A stretch of 64,000 nt of DNA from Scheffersomyces stipitis CBS 6054. Lineage: Eukaryota > Ascomycota > Pichiomycetes > Serinales > Debaryomycetaceae. Made by a program: the position numbers and the translations under genes. The stretch is taken from assembly GCF_000209165.1 (NCBI RefSeq), contig NC_009048.1, positions 310,001-374,000 of the forward strand. The letters run 5' to 3'. Position 1 is the stretch's first letter. Every line of letters begins with the position of its first letter. Shown in pieces: positions 25,472-36,767 of the stretch. The notes under the pieces are model-generated. The model had not been told where the DNA came from and did not search any database. It saw only the letters and a program-made list of their open reading frames with translations.

Positions 25472-27268
25472 GAGTAGACGTTTCTTATTCTGGTGTCATA
25501 AAGTTTAATTCTTGCTGCCCCTTTCCGTTAACTTTCCCCAACTGTATTAGTTTTAATTAGTTCTTAGTATTATTATATTATGATCGAGGAGGAGATCCGT
25601 GATCGTAAAATTGTATATTAGATAAATATAGGAATCAAAAGAAAAATAAATTGTAAAGTCAACACCCCTCCAAAACGCCGACAAGCTGCAATTTATTTCC
25701 TCAGCAAGAACACGAGTCTGTTACAGTATTTGTCTCCGCAATCAAGAAAACTGTAGCTAATTCAAAAGAGGAAGTTGTAGACAGAGTCCACTGAGAGTTG
25801 TATCCCGCTAGAATATACACGTAATAGCAGTTGATTGAGCGCATGTCTCTGAGCAAAAGATGTGAAACTACTCAATCCTATATCTATCTATCTTTCAGCT
25901 CTAACTAAAATTTTGTGCACAAAACGGAGGTCTAGTTTTTGCAATCTTCCCCATAACTCGCGCAACCCCACATTTCATAGATACAATTCTCGCTTCGGAA
26001 TGAATTTGTTCCGGCGGACAGTTCACGGTCGTGTGAACTCTAACAATTTTTCGTCCAGTAAAGCTCATCTCATTTTGTGCAGGGGACATAAAAGCATTCC
26101 AGACCAAGTGTCCGATTTGATACCAAAAACATAGCGTACGAAGACCAAAAGATCGTGGTTGACGAGGATAGGCTACACTCTATATCAGACGTGTACCTGC
26201 TGACTTTCTGGCTTCCAAAACTCATCCAATATACTGTTCATTGCCATCGCAAGATGGTTTGTGACGTTTTCTCGAAGCGCCATAGTTCCGCACGACTCTC
26301 TTCCTCTAATATAATCACCATGAGAAATAGTGTAGGTAGTAGTTTGTTACCCGTGACTGCAACTGCGCGTTTGAGGACGTATGTGCATTCTGTAAAATTA
26401 TGGGGTGCGAAAAATCTGGTCACTTAAATTTTGTTTCATAACAAACCATGAGCTTGGAGCAGACATCAACAGCGACGTAAAGTCCTAACCACATCAAGTG
26501 TTCTAAAGTATAGTTCACCACTTTGGTCACACCCTACAGTTCGAACGAAAAAAATTCAAAAAAGCATGCAGATCTTAGTGAAAATTGTTCACATTGCCAG
26601 AATCTTCCTTAGTAAAAAATTTGTAGCCGTGTTCTTTGTCTTGGTCATGATGACATTTCCTTTTCCTAAAATTTCATTTCAAAGGCTTGTAGCTGGGCCG
26701 CGGATCCAGCAAATATATGCCTGACTGTGTTGTCATTGTCAGTTACTACGGAGTAAAACTTTTACATATTTCCCCAGATTTCATGTCACAGTTTCTGAAG
26801 TTTTGTTTACAACAACAAATATATAAATACTGCATTTTCTCCTTTACTTTTGCAACAAAATTTTTACTTGTTTTATCTTTTACAAATCTTGTTGGTTGTA
26901 TTCATTTTTTTTGCATTTCCTAAATTTCATAGAATTTTGTTTCGCTCAGCATTGCGGTCGTAAATCTAACGCAGAGAAAAAACCGTTTTCTAACTTGACC
27001 TAGACCACAAAAACGGATCGATAAAATTTAGCTTTTTGGTCCGTGCTCATATCATAAGTTACCACAAAAAAGTTCACTAATATATCATAAAAATCGCCAG
27101 CTGTATCAGTAAGGCTATTGCCACATAACAGACAACTTCAAATATTGGAATAGTCTGTTTCCTGTTGTTATTCGTTTTACAATCATCTGGTCTGTCTCAT
27201 TACTACAATCATTACATTGTAGTCGTGCCGCTACCTTATCTAAATCAATTTTACAGCCATAGATAATA
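25472..27268. other. Long 5' region of the glucoamylase gene
   Basis: About 1.8 kb lies between the H2B stop and the glucoamylase ATG. Short ORFs on both strands here have no recognisable family or yeast-like codon bias. The last 800 bp is A/T-rich with many poly-T and poly-A runs (26.5-27.1 kb). The length suits a heavily regulated promoter, but I cannot assign operator sites. Confidence 0.55.
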
Positions 27269-28951
27269 ATGAAGTTGCAATTACTATTGTTATTACAGTT
27301 TGTTAGCTTCTGCTACAGTTTGTACATCCCAATTGGAGGACAATCTTTCAATAGAGGTCTCATCGAAATTGAAAAAAGCATAGGTGATGCTACCGACGGC
27401 TCATTCCTTCCTGGTTTTATTCAGCAGTTCTTCAGTTGGTCAGTTTCGGAGAAGGTAGAAGATAACATCCGCCTTGTTGATTTTGAGACATGGATTGAGA
27501 AGCAGAAGGAAATTTCATTCAGAGGTATCCTTAATAATATCGGGGGTGTCAGTGATACTCTCGAACAATCTGAAGTTTCCAAAGGCGCTGTAATCGCTTC
27601 TCCATCGAGAATTCAGCCAAATTACTTTTACCAGTGGGTGAGAGACGCTGCTTTAACCATTAAGTCACTTGTTTATCACATTGATGATAACAATTTTGAA
27701 AATGTCGACGATATCCAATCAGTTATCGAAGCGTACATAGAGAACAACTATTATTTGCAACGTTTAGATAACAACTCTGGAAAGTTTGATGACCCAGATA
27801 AGTCTGGCCTTGGAGAACCAAAGTTCCATGCAAACAATACGGCTTTCGTCCAAAACTGGGGTAGACCTCAGAGAGATGGGCCAGGTTTAAGAGCTATCAC
27901 TATTTTGAGTTATGTGAGCTTGTTGGACAAGTGGAACAAGAAAGTTTCCAACAAGTTTTTGAAGTCTCCAGAATTTATCTATAACAAAATCGTGAAGCCT
28001 GACTTAACTTACATTGTCAGAAATTGGTTCAAAGAGGGATTTGATTTATGGGAAGAAATAAATTCGCATCACTTTTACACGTCTGTCACACAACTAGCTG
28101 CAATCAAGGATGGTTTATTATTGGCCCAGAAGTTTGAAAAAGATTCCGATTTTTTGAGACAATTGCAAATCACTTATACAAACTTGAAGCAATTTATAGA
28201 GAATGATTCTGGTTACAAGAACCCTGCTGTACCGTATATCGTTGAAACTCCACTGTTACTTAGAGCAGGTAAACGTACTGGCTTGGATGCTGGATCACTC
28301 TTGGGTTCTCTTCATTCTCATAACATGGAATTTGGAGACTATAGTGACATTCCGTTTGATGTTAATGATACCCATTTGATCAACACTTTGAGTGCAATGG
28401 TCGCAGATATGAAGTACAGATATCCTCTCAATCATAACAAGATTGGGTTTGAAAAGGGCATTGGATGTGCCTTGGGAAGATATCCTGAAGATATTTATGA
28501 TGGATATGGTACTTCTGAAGGTAACCCATGGTTTATTTCAACTGCTTCTGCTTCTGAACTAATTTACAAGTTTATATACAACTTAGAGCATAACCACATG
28601 GATATTGTGATTAACAGTCAGAACAAAGATTTCTTCAAACAGTTTGTTGACTTTGATAATATCCCATCAAATGACTTGACAACAGTACCTGCCAATGATT
28701 ATACTGATTCAATTGTGATTAGATATGGAACCCAAACATTCAGAACACTCTCAATTAATTTGGTGACATATTCTGATTCCTTTTTGGAAGTGATCAAAGA
28801 TCACGTTGATAATCAGGGCCGCATGTCGGAGCAATTCAATAAGTATCATGGTTTCATGCAAGGTGCAAGGGATTTGACTTGGAGTTATAGTGCAGTTTGG
28901 AATGCCTTCAGATGGAGACAGAAGACTTTAGATATTTTAGACCAATTCTAG
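27269..28951 (+). CDS. SGA1: Secreted glucoamylase (GH15 glucan 1,4-alpha-glucosidase), 560 aa
   Basis: A signal peptide (MKLQLLLLLQFVSFCYSLYI) is followed by a GH15 catalytic domain that fills the protein. Conserved segments are YFYQWVRDAALTIKSLV (about 118-134), a W-E-E segment in GFDLWEEINSHHFYT, which should hold the general acid, GNPWFISTASASELIY, and the C-terminal DLTWSYSAVWNAF, where the catalytic base region is expected. The enzyme releases glucose from the non-reducing ends of starch or glycogen. There is no starch-binding module or Ser/Thr linker, as in sporulation-type Sga1. I noticed no in-frame CTG codon. SGA1 is used as the family name; secretion versus vacuolar delivery is not settled. 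Confidence 0.93.
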   Translation: MKLQLLLLLQFVSFCYSLYIPIGGQSFNRGLIEIEKSIGDATDGSFLPGFIQQFFSWSVSEKVEDNIRLVDFETWIEKQKEISFRGILNNIGGVSDTLEQSEVSKGAVIASPSRIQPNYFYQWVRDAALTIKSLVYHIDDNNFENVDDIQSVIEAYIENNYYLQRLDNNSGKFDDPDKSGLGEPKFHANNTAFVQNWGRPQRDGPGLRAITILSYVSLLDKWNKKVSNKFLKSPEFIYNKIVKPDLTYIVRNWFKEGFDLWEEINSHHFYTSVTQLAAIKDGLLLAQKFEKDSDFLRQLQITYTNLKQFIENDSGYKNPAVPYIVETPLLLRAGKRTGLDAGSLLGSLHSHNMEFGDYSDIPFDVNDTHLINTLSAMVADMKYRYPLNHNKIGFEKGIGCALGRYPEDIYDGYGTSEGNPWFISTASASELIYKFIYNLEHNHMDIVINSQNKDFFKQFVDFDNIPSNDLTTVPANDYTDSIVIRYGTQTFRTLSINLVTYSDSFLEVIKDHVDNQGRMSEQFNKYHGFMQGARDLTWSYSAVWNAFRWRQKTLDILDQF

Positions 28952-29111
28952 ATTTTTTTGATGAATGTCGTTACGATGCTATTGAGTTTTATCATTCCAT
29001 TATTTCCAGATTTTTATTTAGAGAGTTATTTAGAGATGTTTCTATTTCTTTAATAGAACATTAGTGATTGATTTTATTAATTTATATGCAAAGTATGAGA
29101 GGTCATAGTTT

Positions 29112-31610
29112 TCATTTGTCCATGTTATTCACGGTCTCAAATACTGAAATATGCAGAAATTGAGAACCAGAATCTAACCTATAACACTCCTGCCTTCTAT
29201 CCAACAACTCTTCCATTTCCTCAGTGGTCAATAGATCTTCACTCTTTGTTGTCTTGTACATATCATCATCTGCCCCGCCAGTATCGCTTAGGGTAGATTC
29301 TTCCTTGTGAGAGCTGAATATTGCTTTAGAAACTTCCATAATCTGCTTGACTTTTAAGTCTGAATTCAAGCCGTCGTGGTCGATTAATTGTTTTAACTTA
29401 CTAAATTTAAATTCACCCATTTGTATAACTAGGGTTTCCAAAAATCTTTTCGAACATGAGCTGCTAATTAAAAGCTCTTCAATCGAATCTCTTATCAAAA
29501 ATCGAAATACTTTAACGGGGTTCGTCTGGCCAATTCTGTGAACTCTGTCAATAGCTTGTAAGTCCATTTGTGGGTTCCAATCGTTGTCAAATAGTATTAC
29601 CGTGTCTGCAGCGGTCAAATTGATACCAAGCCCACCTGCTCTAGTTGAAAGGAGAAATACTTTAGTATCTTTGTCGCTGTTGAACTGTGTAATCTGCTCA
29701 TCTCTAACTGCCTGTGAAGTACTTCCGTCCAATCTGCAGATTTTGATATTCTGGTAGTTAAACCAGTCATGCAACAAGTCTAACAATTTCGTGAACTGTG
29801 AGAAAATAAGAATCTTATGGTTGGCTTCTATCAAGGGAAAGCAAAGTTGTTGCAATACTTGAATTTTGCTCGAATTCTGTACCAAAATGTCCATAAACTT
29901 TTTCTCATGGGAGGTACTATCCTTTATTGGGAATGGCTCAAAGTAAATATAGGGTGAATTGCAAATATTTCTTAATTGCATCATCAGGTTCTGCAATGAT
30001 AAGCCGCGAATTTCACGACGTATCTTCTTGTGCAATACTTGAAGCAACATCAATCTTTTCTTACTCTTCGGGATCCTACTTTTTAATTGTTCAAGGACAT
30101 CCTCATAAATAATTTCATCTGGTGATTCTGAAGCAGATTCTTTAGTTTCGCTGATTTCGAACTCATCATCAGACTCTGTCTCACGATAGTTCTGCTTTGA
30201 TTTAACCTTATCTTCTCCTTGCATGTACTTTTCGCATAAGAAACTGTCAACCAATTGCAAATCTTTTTGGTTAGCAAAAAGGTCTCTGTGATTATAATAC
30301 AAAAATTGTTTAAGGTTCTCTTGCACCAAACTATCAAACAATTTGCTATCCATAGCATCAGAATACAATTTCTTCTGCAACCTGGAGAGTGGAATATGAA
30401 TCAAATACTCTTTCTTTGGGGGTAAATCTCTAATCACATCTCTCTTAAGTCTTCTTAAGAGGAAAGGTTTAAGAATTGTATGCAAATTCTTAATTAAGTT
30501 CTCCTGAATGTTCAACTTGATGACTCTCTTCATTTCTTCATCTTCTTCATTCTCTTTACCTTCGGCAAAGTTAGTTAATTCATCAAAATTGAACCACTGT
30601 TGAAAAAGTTCCAAGTCATGGAAAATATCTGGCAAAATAAAATTTAGCAAGGACCATAATTCATTTAAGTTGTTTTGTAATGGTGTCCCCGTTATCAAAA
30701 GACGATTGGAAACATTTAACTTCTTTAGAAATTTAATTAATACACATTCGCTATTCTTCAAACGATGTCCCTCATCAACAATTAGATATTTCCAATTAAT
30801 TGAGTTAAGCTTGGCAAAATCTTTGATGGATATTTCATACGAAGTTATGACAATATTAATTTTATTCTTTGCAATAACACTCTGCAAGTTGATTTTGTTT
30901 CTGTTCGACTTAGTTCCACTGTGTTTGTAGACGTTAACACGAGGAGCAAATTTCCTGATCTCATTGAACCAATTTGTCATCGTTGAAAGGGGAACAACAA
31001 CGAGGAAAGGTCCGGGAATTCCATTCTCAATCAAGAAACTGAGGAAGGAAATGCATTGGAGGGTTTTACCTAAACCCATTTCGTCAGCAAGTATTCCATT
31101 TAGTCCATTTTCGTATAGAGTAATTAGCCATTGTAGACCATCCAATTGATAATCCTTTAGAGTTCCTCCAGAGATCAAATCAGGCTGTTTGGTAGTAATC
31201 TCAGATGATTGTGAATTGTCAATTGCCTTCATAGTCGACTTCGTTTCTCCAGATATCTTTGTAGATAGCATTTTCGTTATATCATGCTGCCGCAGTCCCT
31301 TCCTTGGCGTAGTCTTTGATACACGTCTCTTCTTGGTTGGAGTTTCTTCTGGAGTTGGCTGTTGTTGAACCTGTTGCTTTTTCTCCAATGTCGTTTGAAG
31401 AATATTTTCAGCTATGATCTGCGAATAGATTTGTGACTTTTGAATCAAATTATTCAATCGATCTAGTTTATGGTCTTTTGATAGCAGGTTGAACTCCTGC
31501 TGCTCTTGATCTATACCTCCATATTTCTTTTCTTCAGTTTCCACTAACTTCTTGAGTTCTATTTCAGATTCTGAGTCAGTAGCCTGACCTATCGGCTCAT
31601 TAGTTGTCAT
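29112..31610 (-). CDS. IRC5: SNF2-family chromatin remodeller, Irc5/LSH (HELLS) type, 832 aa
   Basis: It has the full SNF2 ATPase: Walker A LADEMGLGKTLQ, a DEGH box in VDEGHRLKN, LLITGTPLQNNLNELWSLL, a helicase-C domain with STRAGGLGINLTAADTV and motif VI DNDWNPQMDLQAIDRVHRI. A coiled N-terminus and an acidic insert between the lobes complete it. The layout and length match yeast Irc5 (853 aa), the LSH/HELLS orthologue linked to cohesin loading and genome stability. The start is ATG 31610. The longer frame to 31649 begins at TTG, and an in-frame stop lies upstream with no ATG between. Confidence 0.9.
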   Translation of the reverse strand: MTTNEPIGQATDSESEIELKKLVETEEKKYGGIDQEQQEFNLLSKDHKLDRLNNLIQKSQIYSQIIAENILQTTLEKKQQVQQQPTPEETPTKKRRVSKTTPRKGLRQHDITKMLSTKISGETKSTMKAIDNSQSSEITTKQPDLISGGTLKDYQLDGLQWLITLYENGLNGILADEMGLGKTLQCISFLSFLIENGIPGPFLVVVPLSTMTNWFNEIRKFAPRVNVYKHSGTKSNRNKINLQSVIAKNKINIVITSYEISIKDFAKLNSINWKYLIVDEGHRLKNSECVLIKFLKKLNVSNRLLITGTPLQNNLNELWSLLNFILPDIFHDLELFQQWFNFDELTNFAEGKENEEDEEMKRVIKLNIQENLIKNLHTILKPFLLRRLKRDVIRDLPPKKEYLIHIPLSRLQKKLYSDAMDSKLFDSLVQENLKQFLYYNHRDLFANQKDLQLVDSFLCEKYMQGEDKVKSKQNYRETESDDEFEISETKESASESPDEIIYEDVLEQLKSRIPKSKKRLMLLQVLHKKIRREIRGLSLQNLMMQLRNICNSPYIYFEPFPIKDSTSHEKKFMDILVQNSSKIQVLQQLCFPLIEANHKILIFSQFTKLLDLLHDWFNYQNIKICRLDGSTSQAVRDEQITQFNSDKDTKVFLLSTRAGGLGINLTAADTVILFDNDWNPQMDLQAIDRVHRIGQTNPVKVFRFLIRDSIEELLISSSCSKRFLETLVIQMGEFKFSKLKQLIDHDGLNSDLKVKQIMEVSKAIFSSHKEESTLSDTGGADDDMYKTTKSEDLLTTEEMEELLDRRQECYRLDSGSQFLHISVFETVNNMDK

Positions 31611-32930
31611 TTGCCTCAAGCCAGTTGAAATGCTAGAACGCGTCTTCAAAGGAAATGAATTTGTAAATCATGATTTTGCATCCTCTATATTCAGGATTAC
31701 AAATTATATCGCGAGACTGCGAATTTTGTCCGTCCTAAAGCTGTATGAAGATGATCCAACTCAAGCTAAGTCCGAGAAAATGTATTGTACAGTATCATCG
31801 CAAAACCTTTTTCATTACCGTATTGCTACTCTCTCGTGCTCAGCCGATGCATTAAGAACGAAAATAATGGACTAATTTGTTTAGAAGAAGGACGTAGCAT
31901 TTCAAATTGTGGTCGCTTCAAGAAGAAACCTCGACCTTTTTACACACATACTTAAGGGAGGCCCAACTCTTAAATCTAATGGGTTAATTAATTATCTAAA
32001 GTTTGTGCAAAAAGGATTAAAATTGATAATTATTCACCAAAAGACTTGGTTAACCCACGACGGTAACACACTCTAACTCAGATTGGTGACATTCAAGCAA
32101 ATACAACGTAGCTTTTATTTCCAACAGGACCACATCGGAGATCTAGATATTTGCTCAGCTGGAATCTGAAAAGATGTATAGAAATAATTTGTGCTTTAAA
32201 TCGTAAATCACTCGCAGAAGCTTGATTGCCACCGCGCTTAAATAGAAGCGATTACTTGATTAGGAAGTACTAACGTCTATAGTATTCGCCGAACTTTTAT
32301 GTCCGACTATACGAAAACGTGTGGGTACCAAACGTTGAGGTGACGTACACATCGTTGCATTTTTCATGTTGCCAAAATTCCGAGATTTTTTTGTTGGTTT
32401 GCAGGTTAACTCTGAAATCACCAGTAAGATGCATTTATTCTGTGATATTTTACACATTACTGGTGATGTAATGCATTAAACTGCAATGGCAACAGTATTA
32501 TTTATCTTTATGACTAGGAATCACTCTATTACAAGGTTTCCACACAAGGACCTCTAATAGATGGGTGTCTAATCGTAATCAAGAATGTTGAAAATTTTTG
32601 TATCGGTGCTTTTTTTCATCTTTAATCAAACTTAATCCTCCTTTATAAATAAGATAAGTTTTATCATTTCTAAAATTTATCGTGCTTCATCTTGATTCCT
32701 CGAAGCAATATACTTGGTGGTAGGATTTTGATTGCATCAGCCTCAAAAAATAGAACATTTCCACCCCTTAGTTTCCCCTGTCAGTTGCAATCGTGTTTCA
32801 CCTCAAAACTTTATCTAGACCAAGTTTTCCTTTAACGGCACCGTTCTGTTCTTTCCCGGGACGGCCTTACTTTCCAGCTTCCTCTTGCTTTTCGGTACCC
32901 AGAAGATTCTTCTCAAACACTCGCGCCAAA
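31611..32930. other. Divergent intergenic region, IRC5 / carbonic anhydrase
   Basis: It holds both promoters. No gene of its own is recognisable. The last 155 bp before 32931 form an in-frame, ATG-less extension of the carbonic anhydrase that reads like a mitochondrial presequence (see findings). Confidence 0.6.
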
Positions 32931-33737
32931 ATGGGTAGAGCCAATATTTTGCATTACCAATTGGAACATGATCACGAGACTGACTTATCAACCACGCCTC
33001 CTGATTCTCTTGAGTTGAACAACAACGTGATAAAGTCTAAAAAGCAGAGACCCAACAACTTCCCATTCACCTTGTCAAAGGATTCGACAAAATCAGAATT
33101 CTTTGAAAATAACCAATTTTATGTTGACAATTTAAAGCACAATCACTCTACTCAAGTTTTTGACCTGAATGCAAAGGGGCAATCCCCACATACATTGTGG
33201 ATTGGATGTTCTGATTCTCGTGCCGGGGAACTGTGCTTGGCAACTTTACCAGGCGAAGTCTTCGTTCATAGAAATATCGCCAACGTTGTAAATGCCAGTG
33301 ATGTCAGTTCGCAAGGTGTGATTCAGTTTGCTATTGATGTCTTGAAGGTTAAGAAAATTATTGTCTGCGGACATACTGACTGTGGAGGTATTTGGGCATC
33401 CTTGTCGTCCAAAAAAATCGGTGGTGTTTTAGACTTGTGGTTAAACCCTGTCAGACACATCAGAGCAGCCAACTTAGCATTGCTTAGTGAATTCAATAAT
33501 GACCCAAAGAAGAAGGCCAAGAAACTTGCCGAACTTAATGTTATCAGTTCTGTCACTGCCTTGAAAAGACATCCAAGCGCATCAATGGCCCTTAAAAACG
33601 GAGAAATAGAGGTTTGGGGTATGATGTATGACGTTGCTACTGGCTACTTGTCAGAAGTGGAAATTCCAGATGATGAATTCGAAGACTTGTTCCACATTCA
33701 TGATGAACACTTAGACGATGAATTCAACCCTCATTGA
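32931..33737 (+). CDS. NCE103: Beta-carbonic anhydrase, 268 aa
   Basis: It interconverts CO2 and bicarbonate, supplying carboxylation reactions. Zinc ligands are Cys93 (IGCSDSRAGE, with Asp95 and Arg97), His148 and Cys151 (VCGHTDCGGI). PGEVFVHRNIANVV is also conserved. ATG 32931 is the first ATG, giving a cytosolic form longer than S. cerevisiae Nce103 (221 aa). The frame continues upstream to a stop near 32771 without ATG, and that stretch is rich in Arg, Ser and Phe with no acidic residue. CTG codons at residues 79 and 101 are probably Ser. In Candida this enzyme is needed for growth in air and is CO2-repressed. Confidence 0.96.
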   Translation: MGRANILHYQLEHDHETDLSTTPPDSLELNNNVIKSKKQRPNNFPFTLSKDSTKSEFFENNQFYVDNLKHNHSTQVFDLNAKGQSPHTLWIGCSDSRAGELCLATLPGEVFVHRNIANVVNASDVSSQGVIQFAIDVLKVKKIIVCGHTDCGGIWASLSSKKIGGVLDLWLNPVRHIRAANLALLSEFNNDPKKKAKKLAELNVISSVTALKRHPSASMALKNGEIEVWGMMYDVATGYLSEVEIPDDEFEDLFHIHDEHLDDEFNPH

Positions 33738-34234
33738 GCTTTTACTTGCGATGATTACGACGTAAAAAATTCATATATAGATTACAGTATAGATTCAGGC
33801 ATCACGGATAGATCTGACCAGTTCCGAATTCATTAGACAGAAGTTTGTGAACTACTTAGTACTTTTCTATTCTATTCATTTCTCCTATGTACAATATATA
33901 ATGCCATTTATTTGAAAACGTGTACTAAATTTGCAATCAGGCAGTTGTGAACCAAAGTTCCTGCAGGAGTGACTTTTTTGCCATTAAGAGTCAGTTACTT
34001 GAACAAGCTCTTCAAACAAGATGCAAAAACGAGAAAGGTACGGGTATCCTATAATTTTTTTGTGTTTATTGACTATAGACGAGAGATATTATAAATAGAA
34101 TTATATTAATCTGGAATTTCCATGAATTAGACTAGCTGGCCCCTTGACAAAGATAAAATGAAAGGTGTGCAAGTAAGCAAGGACTTTTGAAAACTCACTC
34201 GTATAGATATAAATGCCGATGTTGTTAGTTAAGA
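33738..34234. terminator. Convergent 3' region
   Basis: About 500 bp lies between the stops of the carbonic anhydrase and the LOG-family gene. It is A/T-rich with poly-T tracts (for example near 34060) suitable for 3'-end formation from both sides. No ORF of interest. Confidence 0.5.
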
Positions 34235-34906
34235 TTATGTAGATTCCCACTTCAAGTTAAATCTACCTTCTGGGATCTTGTATTCTTCAATAGCCTGGAA
34301 GACTTCTTCAACCGTGTTGCATACCTTGATGATCTCACCGTTCTTGCTACTAACAAATTCGTTGTCGATGGAGTCTTCGATGAACTTCAAGAAGTTATCG
34401 TAGAAACCATCCATGTTGAACACCACAATAGGCTTGTTATGTATGTTCAATTGAAACCAAGTAACCACCTCCATCAACTCTTCTAATGTACCGTAGCCAC
34501 CAGGCAATGCAATAAAAGCGTCCGATTCTTCTCCCATCAATCTCTTTCTGGTATGCATGTCTTTGACCAAAGTGGTCTTCCCGTACTCCTTGGAGTCTGG
34601 AATTGGTGTGGAACCATCGTGGTTATCTATTGACTCCTTCAACTTGTTGTTGACAGTCTCGCTATCTGATCTTTCTCTGGTGATCAAAGCTTCTGGGATA
34701 ATACCATGGACATAACCACCAGATGTAGCACAAGCACGGGCGACAGCCCCCATGATACCTGTAGAACCGCCACCGTAGACTAAACCCCAGTTCCTGCTGG
34801 CAAATGCCTTTCCTAATTCGGTAGCCATTTCAGCGTAAACGGCCTTCTTACCGAATGAAGAACCGCAGAAGACACATACTTTCTTGTCTGGGTGAGTAGC
34901 AGTCAT
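34235..34906 (-). CDS. LOG-family nucleotide phosphoribohydrolase, 223 aa
   Basis: The Rossmann-like LOG ('lysine decarboxylase') fold is clear: [35 protein letters not shown] and the signature [20 protein letters not shown] with the catalytic Arg and Glu. Plant and bacterial members hydrolyse cytokinin nucleotides to the free base and ribose 5-phosphate. The yeast homologue YJL055W has been linked to detoxifying pyrimidine analogues. The start is ATG 34906 (MTATHPDKK); the frame to 34954 begins with TTG. The substrate in this yeast is unknown. Confidence 0.9.
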   Translation of the reverse strand: MTATHPDKKVCVFCGSSFGKKAVYAEMATELGKAFASRNWGLVYGGGSTGIMGAVARACATSGGYVHGIIPEALITRERSDSETVNNKLKESIDNHDGSTPIPDSKEYGKTTLVKDMHTRKRLMGEESDAFIALPGGYGTLEELMEVVTWFQLNIHNKPIVVFNMDGFYDNFLKFIEDSIDNEFVSSKNGEIIKVCNTVEEVFQAIEEYKIPEGRFNLKWEST

Positions 34907-36767
34907 GATATTAGATGGATGAATGTATTTGGAAGAAAGGTGGACGTGAAGCAAGAGTTATATTCTAAAAAAGTCTGAGTTCAACTATTTTTATAAGCTG
35001 GTTCTTAAGCTAGCAGGAGATATAGTGACAGATCTGCAAGTATTTATAGTGAATCCGTTTCCTAATGATTCATAGCGCATCTAAAAGTCCCTTAGAAGTG
35101 GACACTTTGGAGAAGGTGGGGTTCCTGCAGATTGATAATCACATGACTAAATTACTCACAATTTTTGGTAGAGTCTCCGCGGTAGTTCCGGGAATTTCAA
35201 TTGCCAGTGAGGTTGACATGAATCTTCGGTTGCGAATAGTGGGCAAAGCTGTCCAGATAGCACTATCTCTACTGGATATCTAACAGCAATGTCCGCGGGA
35301 TTCAATTTGAAGTTGAAATGCTGTCCTGAGTGTCTAAGTTGTGCCCTCTAAAACTACGGTCATGTGCATTACCCCATCTGTGCACCTTATTTTTAAACAG
35401 CTTAAATCAGATCAACGGCTGTCGGATGTCCTGGAGAAATAGCGACTTTTGGGTTTAATTTGGAGCTTTCCGTCATAACATTCTCCAAGAGTAGCCTAAG
35501 AGCATATACCTAACTTTGAAAGTTTATTTGAAAATTCAAATCTACTATTAACGCAAGTAAGTCTGACTTACTTTGGTTGCCAGAGATACTGATTCATCCA
35601 ATATTTTCGAAAGGGGATCAGTAGTCAATAAGATAGAATAGTATACAATAGGTTCCAGTTTCAATGCAAAATCTTTACTGCTCTGTTCAATTCAAAATGG
35701 ATAGCTTAACTAGTCCATGATTGCTTTTGGTAACCCTTCAAAAGGACCTCTTGGTTGAATTATTTCTAATTTATGGTTATAGGTTTTTTTCACCGTTTTT
35801 GGTTGAAAGTATTCAGTGCAAATAGTTGCAGGTCGCAGTTTCAAACGGTGAAAAACTTAGATTCAATGAAGTTAGTTATCTCAAATTTGCCTTCGGAATA
35901 ACACCAGACTGGGTTCCAAGGCATTACCACTTTGAACTGGTCCCAAATTCTAGAAGGATAGGCGGCCTAAAAAGGAAATGATGTAATGTGATCAGGGTCA
36001 TGTGCATAGAATGCTGCAAGAGCTGCAGGAGACAATTTGGCGCGTTGGCTATACAGCCATTGTATCAAGTACTGTCTAACAACTAGACAAAGGAGAGCAG
36101 TACTAACAGATTATGCTATGCATATGAAAGGCAAAGCTTGGTTGGCAGCAAAACGCAGAAGGCTGTCTAAAGTCAAAAGCCATTGAATCTCAAGCCACAG
36201 AAAGGTGCCTTTGAGCCTACTGGCGGACTCAAATCGCCCATTCTTATAGAAAAGTAATGTATATAGTTTCTTAATCTCCTCGCAGAGTCGATCTTGCAGG
36301 TTCCAACAGCCCCTGTCAAAATATCGTGTCGATCACTACAGAGTGGTTTGATTGTAATTATGATGGAAATTCCAGAGAAAATGTTCGGTTAAGCATCCAG
36401 ATAGACAACCCAGGTATCTACCGAGAGAGATTAGGGAATTTCCTGTCCAGGATATATCTCTTCTGGGAATAACGCAGCGAACTGCCTTGAACTCTTGCCC
36501 CTACACTGAAAGTGAAAACGCGGTATAGTCGCTGCATGTAATTATTTTCAACTCGTTTAGTTGTCACTGAATTAACCGGAAGAAGAAATCGTCAATAGAT
36601 TTGTCTTGCTAATTTCCCACTTTCTGAAATTTTCTAAGTTTCCGTATGTCAGAGCTCATATTTAATCTGCTACATCCCCGTCTTCGTCTTTTACACGGAA
36701 GTTACGATCATTCTCGTTAATCATTCTCAAAATTTGCATTTAGAAGTCATCCTCATACACATTAGAC
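34907..36767. other. 1.86-kb intergenic region without recognisable genes
   Basis: It is a divergent gap between the LOG gene and the unknown ORF at 36768. The one ATG ORF (35065-35283, 72 codons) has no recognisable features. I see no tRNA, LTR or tandem repeat. Confidence 0.55.

Noticed and set aside
25862..26923. Short ORFs in the glucoamylase upstream region
   Set aside because: Composition is random, ORFs overlap on both strands, and there are no recognisable motifs.
31611..31649. IRC5 N-terminal extension to 31649
   Set aside because: The frame begins with TTG and meets an upstream stop without an ATG, so ATG 31610 was used.
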